A stretch of DNA of 24,221 nucleotides, taken from a virus. The stretch spans positions 1 through 24,221 of IMG/VR virus record IMGVR_UViG_3300025853_000637; one strand, written 5' to 3'. The first letter of the stretch is position 1. Each line of letters opens with the position of its first letter. A program made the translations under genes and the position numbers. A model generated the notes under the pieces. The model was not told the origin of the DNA, ran no database searches, and saw only the letters and a program-made list of their open reading frames with translations. Positions 6,161-11,738 of this stretch are shown one piece after another.

Positions 6161-6832
6161 ATGAAAGAGATGAAGAAGTTTAAAGTGTTGAACCTATACG
6201 CTTGTCTTGGAGGTAACCGATACAAGTGGGACGAAGTAGCTGAAGAAGCTGGTATTGATATGCAAGTTACTGCTGTTGAGTTAGACCCTGAGTTGGCTAA
6301 GTTGTATCAAGAGAGGTTTCCTAATGATACAGTAGTAGTAGCTGATGCACATCAGTATTTACTTGACCACTACAAGGAGTTTGATTTCATTTGGACTTCT
6401 CCGCCTTGTCCGAGTCATAGTAGGGCGAGGTTTGCAAGGAGAGATACAACTGCAAATATTTATCCTGACCTGAGATTATACGAGGAGGTAATATTTCTCG
6501 AAAACTACTTTGAAGGTCAATATGTTGTTGAGAACGTGATTCCTTTTTACGAACCATTGATACCTGCGAAGAAGCGCGGAAGACATTTGTATTGGACAAA
6601 CTTCAATTTACCGAGCGATTTGAAAGAGAGAAAAAGCGGAATAATGGAGGGCTCTGATGAGGTTAGTAGATGGTGTGAATTTCACGACTACGACTTCAGA
6701 AAGTACAAAGGTCATCAGCGAACCGACAAAATAGCCCGTAACCTCGTAGATTACGAAGCTGGTAGAACTATTTTTGCAACGGCTCTCGGGATAATTCGCA
6801 AGAAAGACGTAAGGCAAACAGAATTATTTTAA
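6161..6832 (+). CDS. C5-cytosine DNA methyltransferase (orphan, phage type)
   Basis: A 223-aa SAM-dependent enzyme that methylates cytosine C5. Motifs: I, VLNLYACLGGNRY (residues 9-21); acidic E40 (motif II); IV, TSPPCPSHS with catalytic C83; VI, VVENV (E124-V126); VIII, KRGRHLYW (138-145). It is shorter than typical Dcm enzymes (over 300 aa) and has only a small target-recognition region between motifs VIII and the C-terminus. No restriction partner is adjacent, so it is an orphan enzyme that protects or prepares phage DNA. A hand-counted line within it is AT-richer (38% GC) than lines elsewhere. 5mC could feed the glycosyltransferase at 10292 if an oxidase exists. Confidence 0.88.
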   Translation: MKEMKKFKVLNLYACLGGNRYKWDEVAEEAGIDMQVTAVELDPELAKLYQERFPNDTVVVADAHQYLLDHYKEFDFIWTSPPCPSHSRARFARRDTTANIYPDLRLYEEVIFLENYFEGQYVVENVIPFYEPLIPAKKRGRHLYWTNFNLPSDLKERKSGIMEGSDEVSRWCEFHDYDFRKYKGHQRTDKIARNLVDYEAGRTIFATALGIIRKKDVRQTELF

Positions 6833-6840
6833 CTTCCAAG

Positions 6841-6868
6841 TGGCACAATTTTGTATATTTGCTACTTA
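6841..6868 (+). promoter_or_regulatory. Class II motif copy 1 (candidate phage-sigma promoter)
   Basis: TGGCAC (6841-6846), exactly 12 nt, then TTGCTACTTA (6859-6868). The 12-nt string CCAAGTGGCACA here is identical at 21867-21878. This copy also contains TATATTTG (6854-6861), so it may double as a host -7 box. It sits just after the methyltransferase stop and before the replication operon that includes the sigma-like gene. Confidence 0.65.
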
Positions 6869-6871
6869 CTA

Positions 6872-6904
6872 ATGAACGCTAAGGCAAAAGAGCGTTTGTC
6901 GTAA
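6872..6904 (+). CDS. Possible 10-codon leader peptide
   Basis: ATG at 6872, seven nt after the class II motif ends, opens MNAKAKERLS and stops at TAA 6902-6904. Its codons 2-9 overlap a hairpin (AACGCT 6875-6880 with AGCGTT 6891-6896). The arrangement resembles a leader peptide in a structured 5' leader. Evidence is positional only. Confidence 0.25.
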   Translation: MNAKAKERLS

Positions 6905-7021
6905 ACCCTGAGTTATGAACAGATACATAAACCGATACGGGAAAAACAACATTCGACCTTCTCAGGTGGTCATGTTGGGCGTTGCCTCGCCTCCCGTTCG
7001 GTTACCTTTAAACCCTGAGAC

Positions 7022-7762
7022 ATGGCTGAAAACAAAAAGTCATTTATCCTGTACTGCGACCAAAAAGGAGTGTGGGACAAACTGGATGACGCTCAAGCTG
7101 GGCGTTTAATCAAACACATTATTTCTTACGTCAACGATGACAACCCGGTTGCTCCTGACTTTATAACTGAGTTAGCGTTTGAGCCGATTAAACAATCGTT
7201 GAAGCGTGACCTAAAGAAGTGGGAGAAGCAACAAGAACAACGCTCTGAAGCTGGTAAACGCTCTGCTGAAGTTCGTAAACTAAACGCTAAACTCGCTAAA
7301 CGAGATTCAACGACCGTTAACGACCGTTCAATTTCGTCTACTGTTAATGGTAATGTAAATGTAAATGATAATGTTAATGTTAATGAGAGTCTAATTAAAA
7401 CGCCCACACGCGAGGAGGTAGAAAAGGAAATTTGTAATAACCTATTTACTCGCGGCATTGCATCGGTATCATTTCCAGTTGAAGACCTTGCGCAGAGATT
7501 CCACGACAATTATGAATCGAAAGGCTGGGAGATAAACGGGCAACGTATCTACAAGTGGCAGCCGAAACTGAACCAATGGATTTCGGAGGAGTTAAAAAAC
7601 AAATCCTCATCTTTAGAAACACAGGAAGAAAAGGAAGCCCGCGAGTTCATGCAGATGATAAATGACTACAACACGCACAAAACACTCTACGGAGAGGATT
7701 CCGCTAACGCTAAATTTAAATTCGATGTACAACCTGATATCAACAATAACAGAATTGCCTAA
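7022..7762 (+). CDS. DUF6291-type replication-module protein
   Basis: A 246-aa protein. Residues 5-75 (SFILYCDQKGVWDKLDDAQAG, SYVNDDNPVAPDF, AFEPIKQSLKRDLKKWEKQ) match a domain common at the N-terminus of phage and ICE replication proteins, known to me as DUF6291. A charged helix and an Asn-Val linker (NVNVNDNVNVN, residues 110-120) follow. The C-terminal part has EVEKEICNNLFTRG and NGQRIYKWQPKLNQWI, resembling primosome or DnaD/DnaT-type accessory proteins. It starts after a structured leader and overlaps the next gene by 38 bp. A replication-initiation role is inferred. Confidence 0.65.
   Translation: MAENKKSFILYCDQKGVWDKLDDAQAGRLIKHIISYVNDDNPVAPDFITELAFEPIKQSLKRDLKKWEKQQEQRSEAGKRSAEVRKLNAKLAKRDSTTVNDRSISSTVNGNVNVNDNVNVNESLIKTPTREEVEKEICNNLFTRGIASVSFPVEDLAQRFHDNYESKGWEINGQRIYKWQPKLNQWISEELKNKSSSLETQEEKEAREFMQMINDYNTHKTLYGEDSANAKFKFDVQPDINNNRIA
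7343..7384 (+). repeat. Hexanucleotide repeat encoding an Asn-Val linker
   Basis: Seven consecutive 6-bp units of the form GnnAAT (GTTAAT, GGTAAT, GTAAAT twice, GATAAT, GTTAAT twice) encode VNGNVNVNDNVNVN. The units are in frame, so gain or loss would only lengthen or shorten the linker between the two halves of the 7022 protein. Confidence 0.8.
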
Positions 7763-8288
7763 GCTCATAGGCTGTGCAGATTTCCCGAACTCTCCTCAGG
7801 GAATGGGTCTTATCAAAATGATACAGGACTTCATTAACTCGGAGTACAGATACACGGGGGCACAGGTAAAAGAAGCGTTTACGATGGCAGTAAAACGGGA
7901 GCTTTACTTGGATGGCAAACGAGTAGACCCTTCTACCTTTGGACAACACCTATCTGTTAACGTGGTCGGTCAGGTGCTGACGGCATACAAGGAACACAAG
8001 CGGCAAGGCAAAGCAAATCATGGTTACAACCCTATTCAGTTGCCTGAGTACAAAAAGAAACCTATCACTCCAGCAGAAGCGCATGACATGATACTTAAAT
8101 GGATTAAAAAGGATGGTGAACTTCCAGCATTCGCACCGTACAACATAGCTTATCTTTACCTACTCGAAAAGGGTCAGGTCAAACCAGTAAGCGAAGAAAC
8201 AAGCAGAATGAGATTGATGGGCGCAAACGTAGAGGTGAGTGCAAAGAGAAAAGCTGCGGAAGATTGGTATAAGAAAAATTGTTTGTAG
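7725..8288 (+). CDS. Hypothetical protein of the replication module
   Basis: A 187-aa helical, basic protein. The segment EYRYTGAQVKEAFTMAVKRE followed by DPSTFGQHLSVNVVGQVLTAYKEHKR is distinctive, and I associate it with replication genes of Bacteroidetes phages, but no named family is recalled. The C-terminus (AEAHDMILKWIKK, YNIAYLYLLEKG) is also helical. ATG 7725 was chosen; an in-frame ATG at 7662 would lie deep in the upstream gene. A helicase-loader or primosome role is possible, but no Walker motif is present. Confidence 0.6.
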   Translation: MYNLISTITELPKLIGCADFPNSPQGMGLIKMIQDFINSEYRYTGAQVKEAFTMAVKRELYLDGKRVDPSTFGQHLSVNVVGQVLTAYKEHKRQGKANHGYNPIQLPEYKKKPITPAEAHDMILKWIKKDGELPAFAPYNIAYLYLLEKGQVKPVSEETSRMRLMGANVEVSAKRKAAEDWYKKNCL

Positions 8289-8298
8289 ATTTAAGCCC

Positions 8299-8823
8299 GT
8301 GAAAGACCAAGCGGCAATCGACCTACTATCTGACGAGGAACTACACGAACTCGCTCAGAAGTTATGCAATTGCCCTGATGACCTGATCCAAGAGGTGGTT
8401 CTTCTTTTGCTGGAAATGCCCGAAGAAAAGTGGCAACAGATAAACGAAGGCGGCTATCTGAGGTTCTACGTGGTTAGAACTATGATGACAATGGCAACAT
8501 CCAAACGCTCCAGCTTCTCCAAGTTATACGACCTCCACAACCACAATAAGGTAGACCACGAGCGAGAGGACTACGACTGGGAAAAAGAGGACGATATTGC
8601 ACTTTTGGAAACACTTATGGATGAGCTGCATTGGTATGACCGCGAGGTTCTGAAATTGTGGCTTGAAGAAGGCAGCTACCGAAAGGTCGGCAAAAAGGTC
8701 GACATACCCTACAAATCAATCGGAAACACAGTTAATAAAGCACTTGACCAACTAAGAGACAACTACTATGCTATACATCTTGAGCGCATTATCCGCGAGC
8801 GTTGCCGCTTACCTATGGATTGA
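8299..8823 (+). CDS. Sigma-70-like (ECF-type) phage transcription factor
   Basis: A 174-aa protein with the two-domain pattern of small sigma factors. The region-2-like half includes CPDDLIQEVVLLLLEMPEEK and GGYLRFYVVRTMMTMATSKRS. The region-4-like half is a helix-turn-helix: ELHWYDREVLKLWLEEGSYR, then KVDIPYKSIGNTVNKALDQL, resembling 'ER-VF-LY-EG-S-REIA-LGIS-TVK--L--A---L'. GTG 8299, 10 nt after the upstream stop, is the preferred start; GTG 8239 is an in-frame alternative adding 20 residues. It may direct RNA polymerase to the TGGCAC-N12-TTGCTA motifs in front of virion genes; that link is inference. An RinA-like late regulator is the alternative. Confidence 0.7.
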   Translation: MKDQAAIDLLSDEELHELAQKLCNCPDDLIQEVVLLLLEMPEEKWQQINEGGYLRFYVVRTMMTMATSKRSSFSKLYDLHNHNKVDHEREDYDWEKEDDIALLETLMDELHWYDREVLKLWLEEGSYRKVGKKVDIPYKSIGNTVNKALDQLRDNYYAIHLERIIRERCRLPMD

Positions 8824-9022
8824 GGTATTCGGAATTGACCTACTGATTAAAAAGTGGCTAGGAATGGACGAGAGCCAGTCTTTTAAGCCATTGGACTGTC
8901 GGCTGTGTATGTCGTTTTGGTTCGGGGTTGCGATGTGTTGCTTCCATACTCCTGAGGCACTTCTTTACGTTCCTCTTCTAAGTGTGTTATTTGAGCGTTT
9001 AATGTGGAGGTTTGAGATATGA
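8768..9022 (+). CDS. Membrane protein with a CxxC motif
   Basis: An 84-aa protein with about two hydrophobic segments (LYILSALSASVAAYLWIEVFGI and FWFGVAMCCF...LLYVPLLSVLF). The conserved-looking element LDCRLCMSFWFGV lies between them. The C-x-x-C-x-S-F-W arrangement recalls DUF1360-type small membrane proteins; the match is by eye. It starts inside the sigma-like gene (56-bp overlap), and its stop overlaps the next tiny gene as ATGA. Confidence 0.6.
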   Translation: MLYILSALSASVAAYLWIEVFGIDLLIKKWLGMDESQSFKPLDCRLCMSFWFGVAMCCFHTPEALLYVPLLSVLFERLMWRFEI

Positions 9023-9102
9023 GCGATGCGATTACATTCTGTTGCATATTGCTTTTATTGGTTTGGATTGTACGAATTTTAAAAGGCGAAAATTTTAACT
9101 GA
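9019..9102 (+). CDS. 27-aa single-span membrane microprotein
   Basis: ATG 9019 overlaps the previous stop (ATGA), and its TGA at 9100-9102 overlaps the next ATG (TGATG), exactly filling the gap between two genes. The product MSDAITFCCILLLLVWIVRI plus a short basic tail is one membrane helix. Tight coupling on both sides is the main support. Function is unknown. Confidence 0.5.
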   Translation: MSDAITFCCILLLLVWIVRILKGENFN

Positions 9103-9428
9103 TGGACAAAAACGAAGTTCTGCTATTTATAGCTGAGAGGCTCGACCAAATTACAATGATGGAACAGGGGCGGTACTCGGGACGGATAACACGAGAAGAG
9201 CAGAAGCTCTATCAAGAAGCGTGGAGTTACATCGACCCGAAAGCTAAGGTCTGTTTCACTTGTGGGCGAACGCCTCAGTTAATGAGTGTTGCACTTTTAA
9301 ACTTTTACCAATGCCAGCAAGACAATGCACTAACGGAAAGTGGAGATGGGGACAAGGCGACTGCATCTACGAAACCAAAAAGGAAGCGGAGAAAGCGGGG
9401 GTCGCAATCGAAATCAAAAGGAGGTTAG
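9102..9428 (+). CDS. Hypothetical protein with CxxC and basic tail
   Basis: A 108-aa protein. The first 60 residues are helical and mixed (DKNEVLLFIAERLDQITMME). Next come VCFTCGRTPQLMSVALLNFY, a possible zinc-binding CxxC, and a very basic low-complexity tail (KPKRKRRKRGSQSKSKGG). The tail is translated from DNA that also encodes a different protein at 9311-9442. A nucleic-acid-binding role is possible, but no family is recognised. Confidence 0.55.
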   Translation: MDKNEVLLFIAERLDQITMMEQGRYSGRITREEQKLYQEAWSYIDPKAKVCFTCGRTPQLMSVALLNFYQCQQDNALTESGDGDKATASTKPKRKRRKRGSQSKSKGG

Positions 9429-9442
9429 ATGAAAAGAAGTGA
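9311..9442 (+). CDS. 43-aa protein overlapping out of frame
   Basis: ATG 9311 opens a second frame inside the gene at 9102 and runs to TGA 9440-9442, overlapping the next start at 9429. The sequence QCTNGKWRWGQGDCIYETKK, then EAEKAGVAIEIKRRL, has the look of a small phage domain ('C-NGKW--G-G-C-Y-TK-EAE-A') seen in other tailed phages. That makes it at least as protein-like as the basic tail in the first frame. Both frames may be used. Confidence 0.5.
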   Translation: MPARQCTNGKWRWGQGDCIYETKKEAEKAGVAIEIKRRLDEKK

Positions 9443-9611
9443 GAACTACGGGCTTTACATCACGCAGAATACCTATCAAATGAAATGGTACTGCTTCAAC
9501 AGAGAAGCCGCAACAGCATACTGGAACGGAGAACCTTGCAAGAAAGCAATGGGAGACACTCCACAACAAGCACTTTCAAACTACAAGAATGGAAAGTTTA
9601 CCGATAAGTAA
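9429..9611 (+). CDS. Small hypothetical protein
   Basis: A 60-aa protein rich in aromatic residues (YGLYITQNTYQMKWYCFNRE, AATAYWNGEPCKKAMGDTPQ). It suggests a compact alpha/beta fold of unknown function. It overlaps the previous gene by 14 bp and the ParB-like gene by 23 bp, so it is part of the same operon. Confidence 0.55.
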   Translation: MKRSENYGLYITQNTYQMKWYCFNREAATAYWNGEPCKKAMGDTPQQALSNYKNGKFTDK

Positions 9612-10299
9612 AGTTAGACCCAACTCGGAAAACCCGAGATACATAAAGGACGAGAAGTTCAAGAAGCTGGTTCAGTCTATTAAGGAGTTCCCCGAAATGA
9701 TGCCAGTCCGTCCGATTGTCGTCAACAAAGAAATGGTTGTCTTGGGCGGTAATATGCGACTCAAAGCAATGCAAGAAGCGGGACTCGACAAAGTATGGGT
9801 TGAGGTTGTGGACTGGTCAGAAGAAAAGCAGCGCGAGTTCATCATCAAAGATAACGTAGGCTTCGGGGAATGGGATTGGGACGAACTGGCGAATACTTGG
9901 GATGCGGAGGAGTTGGACCGCTGGGGTTTGGATGTGCCAAAAGAAGAAGAACAAGACGAGGCTTATACGACTAAAATTGAAAGCCCTATTTACGAGCCAA
10001 AGAACGTTATACCAAATGAATCAGAACTATACGATACAAAAGTTTACGATAGACTGATTAAAGAAATTGATTCGTCAACATTAGACGATAAAGAAAAGGA
10101 GTTTTTAAAATTAGCGGCAACTCGCCACATTGAGTTTAACTATCGCAAAATAGCTGACCTCTATGCTCATTCAAGTAATGAACTCCAAAGCCTAATGGAG
10201 AACTCAGCACTTGTTATAATTGACTACGATAAAGCGATTGAACTTGGTTTCGTTAAGCTGTTCCACGAATTAGAAACACTTGCAGAACTCGATGAATGA
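9589..10299 (+). CDS. ParB-domain protein with modification-associated C-terminus
   Basis: A 236-aa protein. Residues 1-95 are a ParB/sulfiredoxin-like domain: SLPISKVRPNSENPR, PVRPIVVNKEMVVLGGN, and GGNMRLKAMQEAG at 53-65, the ParB nucleotide-binding element. A linker leads to a distinct C-terminal domain (about 130-236: ESPIYEPKNVIPNESELYDT, KEFLKLAATRHIEFNYRKIA, SALVIIDYDKAIELGFVKL). I associate this domain with phage ParB genes next to TAGT glycosyltransferases. The N-terminal half counts about 46% GC and the C-terminal half about 33%, suggesting a recombination joint. The next gene overlaps by 8 bp. ParB domains can act as NTPases, nucleases or specificity partners; the role here is unproven. 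Confidence 0.75.
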   Translation: MESLPISKVRPNSENPRYIKDEKFKKLVQSIKEFPEMMPVRPIVVNKEMVVLGGNMRLKAMQEAGLDKVWVEVVDWSEEKQREFIIKDNVGFGEWDWDELANTWDAEELDRWGLDVPKEEEQDEAYTTKIESPIYEPKNVIPNESELYDTKVYDRLIKEIDSSTLDDKEKEFLKLAATRHIEFNYRKIADLYAHSSNELQSLMENSALVIIDYDKAIELGFVKLFHELETLAELDE

Positions 10300-11143
10300 T
10301 TTCGTTGTTTTTATATTAACGAACGGCAGACCAAATAACGTGCATACGGCAAGAAGTTTGCGTAATCACGGTTATACTGGCAAGATAATATTAGTTGTTG
10401 ATGACGAGGATAAAAGCGCACAAGAGTATTTAGATAAATTCGAAGATGTTGAGATTTTCAGCAAGAAGGAAATCTCTAAAGAGTTTGATGAAGCCGACAA
10501 TTTCGATGACCGTAGGGCTATTGTTTATGCAAGAAATGCTTGTTTTAAAATAGCTGAAAAGCTGGGAATTAAATACTTTGTTCAAATGGATGACGACTAC
10601 ACTCGTTTTGAATATCGATTATACACTAAAGAAAGACAGAAGCCTTCTTTTATTGCAAATTTAGATTCTGTATTTGCTGCTTTGCTAAACTTTTATAAGT
10701 GTAGTAATTTCTCAACTATTTCAATGGCTCAAGGCGGAGACTTTATCGGAGGCAAAAATAATAGAATGGCAAAGCGACCGACCTTGTTTCGAAAGTGTAT
10801 GAACTCTTTTATATGCTCAACAGATAGACCGTTTAAATTTGTTGGAAGAATAAATGAAGACGTTAATACATACGTAAATAAGCAGAGTATTGGCTTGTTG
10901 ATGGGTACTGTACCGTTCGTATCTTTAGTTCAGAACCAAACTCAATCAAATAAGGGCGGTATGACTGAGTTATACTTAGACAGCGGAACTTACGTTAAAT
11001 CTTTTTACTCTGTAATTTTCAGTCCGTCAAGTGTTTACATCAAACCAATGGGCGATAAGCATCTAAGGTTACACCATCACGTTAAATGGGACAATGCAGT
11101 GCCGAAATTCATTGCTGAAAAACACAAGAAAACAGTGAGTTAA
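10292..11143 (+). CDS. TET-associated-type glycosyltransferase (TAGT)
   Basis: A 283-aa GT-A-like enzyme. The N-terminus FVVFILTNGRPNNVHTARSL, KIILVVDDEDKSAQEYLDKF and the block FDDRRAIVYARNACFKIAEK are followed by YFVQMDDDY, whose DDD (100-102) is the likely metal/nucleotide-sugar site; GRINEDVNTYV follows further on. These features match the TAGT family described in phage DNA-modification loci, where it glycosylates oxidised 5-methylpyrimidines. It is AT-rich compared with its neighbours. ATG 10292 overlaps the ParB stop; a TTG at 10280 is in frame. No oxygenase lies in the window, so the base substrate is uncertain. Confidence 0.78.
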   Translation: MNDFVVFILTNGRPNNVHTARSLRNHGYTGKIILVVDDEDKSAQEYLDKFEDVEIFSKKEISKEFDEADNFDDRRAIVYARNACFKIAEKLGIKYFVQMDDDYTRFEYRLYTKERQKPSFIANLDSVFAALLNFYKCSNFSTISMAQGGDFIGGKNNRMAKRPTLFRKCMNSFICSTDRPFKFVGRINEDVNTYVNKQSIGLLMGTVPFVSLVQNQTQSNKGGMTELYLDSGTYVKSFYSVIFSPSSVYIKPMGDKHLRLHHHVKWDNAVPKFIAEKHKKTVS

Positions 11144-11145
11144 CA

Positions 11146-11538
11146 ATGGCGAAAGAAGACAACCTAAAACCCTTCAAGAAAGGACAGAGCGGCAACCCGA
11201 AAGGCAGACCGAAGAAAGTCGAGACGATTCTAAAAGAACATTTCCTTGATGAGCATAACGTCAAGCTATCAAAGGGGCAAGTTCAGGACATCATAAAGAA
11301 TGTACTCGGCAAGTCAAGAAGCGAGTTAGTGGAGCTGGCAAAGAACGACCAGCTACCGTTCTGGATTGCGTTGATAGCCAAGAAAGCGCAAAGGGACTAC
11401 GAGAAGGGTTCGATTCATATTCTCGATGTGTTATTCGATAGGGTCTACGGCAAGCCTAAAGAAGAGGTAGAGCAGACCGTGAACGGTGGCAAGCCTGACA
11501 AGGTGGAGATAGTAATACACAGACCTGAGAAGAAATGA
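11146..11538 (+). CDS. Terminase small subunit-like protein (DUF5681)
   Basis: A 130-aa basic protein beginning with FKKGQSGNPKGRPKKVETIL, the signature of DUF5681, often found just before terminase large subunits. The helical middle (LPFWIALIAKKAQRDYEKGS, LDVLFDRVYGKP) also fits small terminase proteins. The large subunit lies 200 bp downstream. It would recognise the packaging site and load TerL. Base composition returns here to the phage average after the AT-rich module. Confidence 0.78.
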   Translation: MAKEDNLKPFKKGQSGNPKGRPKKVETILKEHFLDEHNVKLSKGQVQDIIKNVLGKSRSELVELAKNDQLPFWIALIAKKAQRDYEKGSIHILDVLFDRVYGKPKEEVEQTVNGGKPDKVEIVIHRPEKK

Positions 11539-11699
11539 CAGAGTGCCCAATATGCCATAAAGTAGGCTTCCATAAGATGAGCTGCTCAACGCAAAAGGTA
11601 ACTGTATTGCTTTCTAAATCGCGAATCGCGAATCGCAAATTGAAGTACGGAAAAGGTGAAGCACCTAAAGTGAAACGAAGTAAAGACGTAGAACCTTAG
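11535..11699 (+). CDS. 54-aa zinc-finger-like protein
   Basis: ATG 11535 overlaps the preceding stop (ATGA) and runs to TAG 11697-11699. The N-terminus MTECPICHKVGFHKMSC gives a C-x2-C-H...H-x3-C zinc-binding set (C4, C7, H13, C17), and the rest is strongly basic. It fills most of the gap between the terminase subunits. A short DNA- or RNA-binding protein is likely; a remnant of an HNH protein is an alternative. Confidence 0.55.
   Translation: MTECPICHKVGFHKMSCSTQKVTVLLSKSRIANRKLKYGKGEAPKVKRSKDVEP
11618..11638 (+). repeat. Three 7-bp tandem repeats between terminase genes
   Basis: ATCGCGA, ATCGCGA and ATCGCAA follow one another, giving two TCGCGA palindromes 7 bp apart. They lie within the small zinc-finger gene. 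Iterated short sites beside terS-terL can be packaging signals, but no direct evidence is present. A unit change would shift the reading frame of the small gene. Confidence 0.6.
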
Positions 11700-11738
11700 A
11701 CTGACGAAACCGACCAAAAAGTCAACCAATAACCTTAC

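Larger units (their letters stand above)
6833..7021 (+). other. Structured leader region of the replication operon
   Basis: This 189-bp stretch has no convincing protein gene. It holds the class II motif, a 6-bp hairpin (6875-6896), a second imperfect stem (AACAT/ATGTT outer, GACC/GGTC inner, about 6948-6976) and a direct repeat TAAACCCTGAG (6902-6912 and 7009-7019). Each repeat copy lies 2 nt upstream of an ATG (6915, 7022). The pattern suggests post-transcriptional control, but no known riboswitch class is recognised. Confidence 0.35.

Noticed and set aside
6841-6868. Canonical sigma-54 promoter (TGGCAC ... TTGC)
   Set aside because: Sigma-54 needs about 5 nt between TGGCAC and TTGC with fixed GG/GC spacing. 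All copies here have 12 nt, so the resemblance is only in the half-boxes.
6915-7109. 64-aa reading frame starting in the leader before the 7022 gene
   Set aside because: It runs 88 bp into the well-supported 7022 gene in another frame, and its product resembles nothing. It shares the repeated start context, so a leader role is not excluded, but a gene call is not supported.
7126-7509. 127-aa reading frame on the minus strand
   Set aside because: Lies wholly antisense to the 7022 gene, partly over its repeat, with no promoter or family resemblance.
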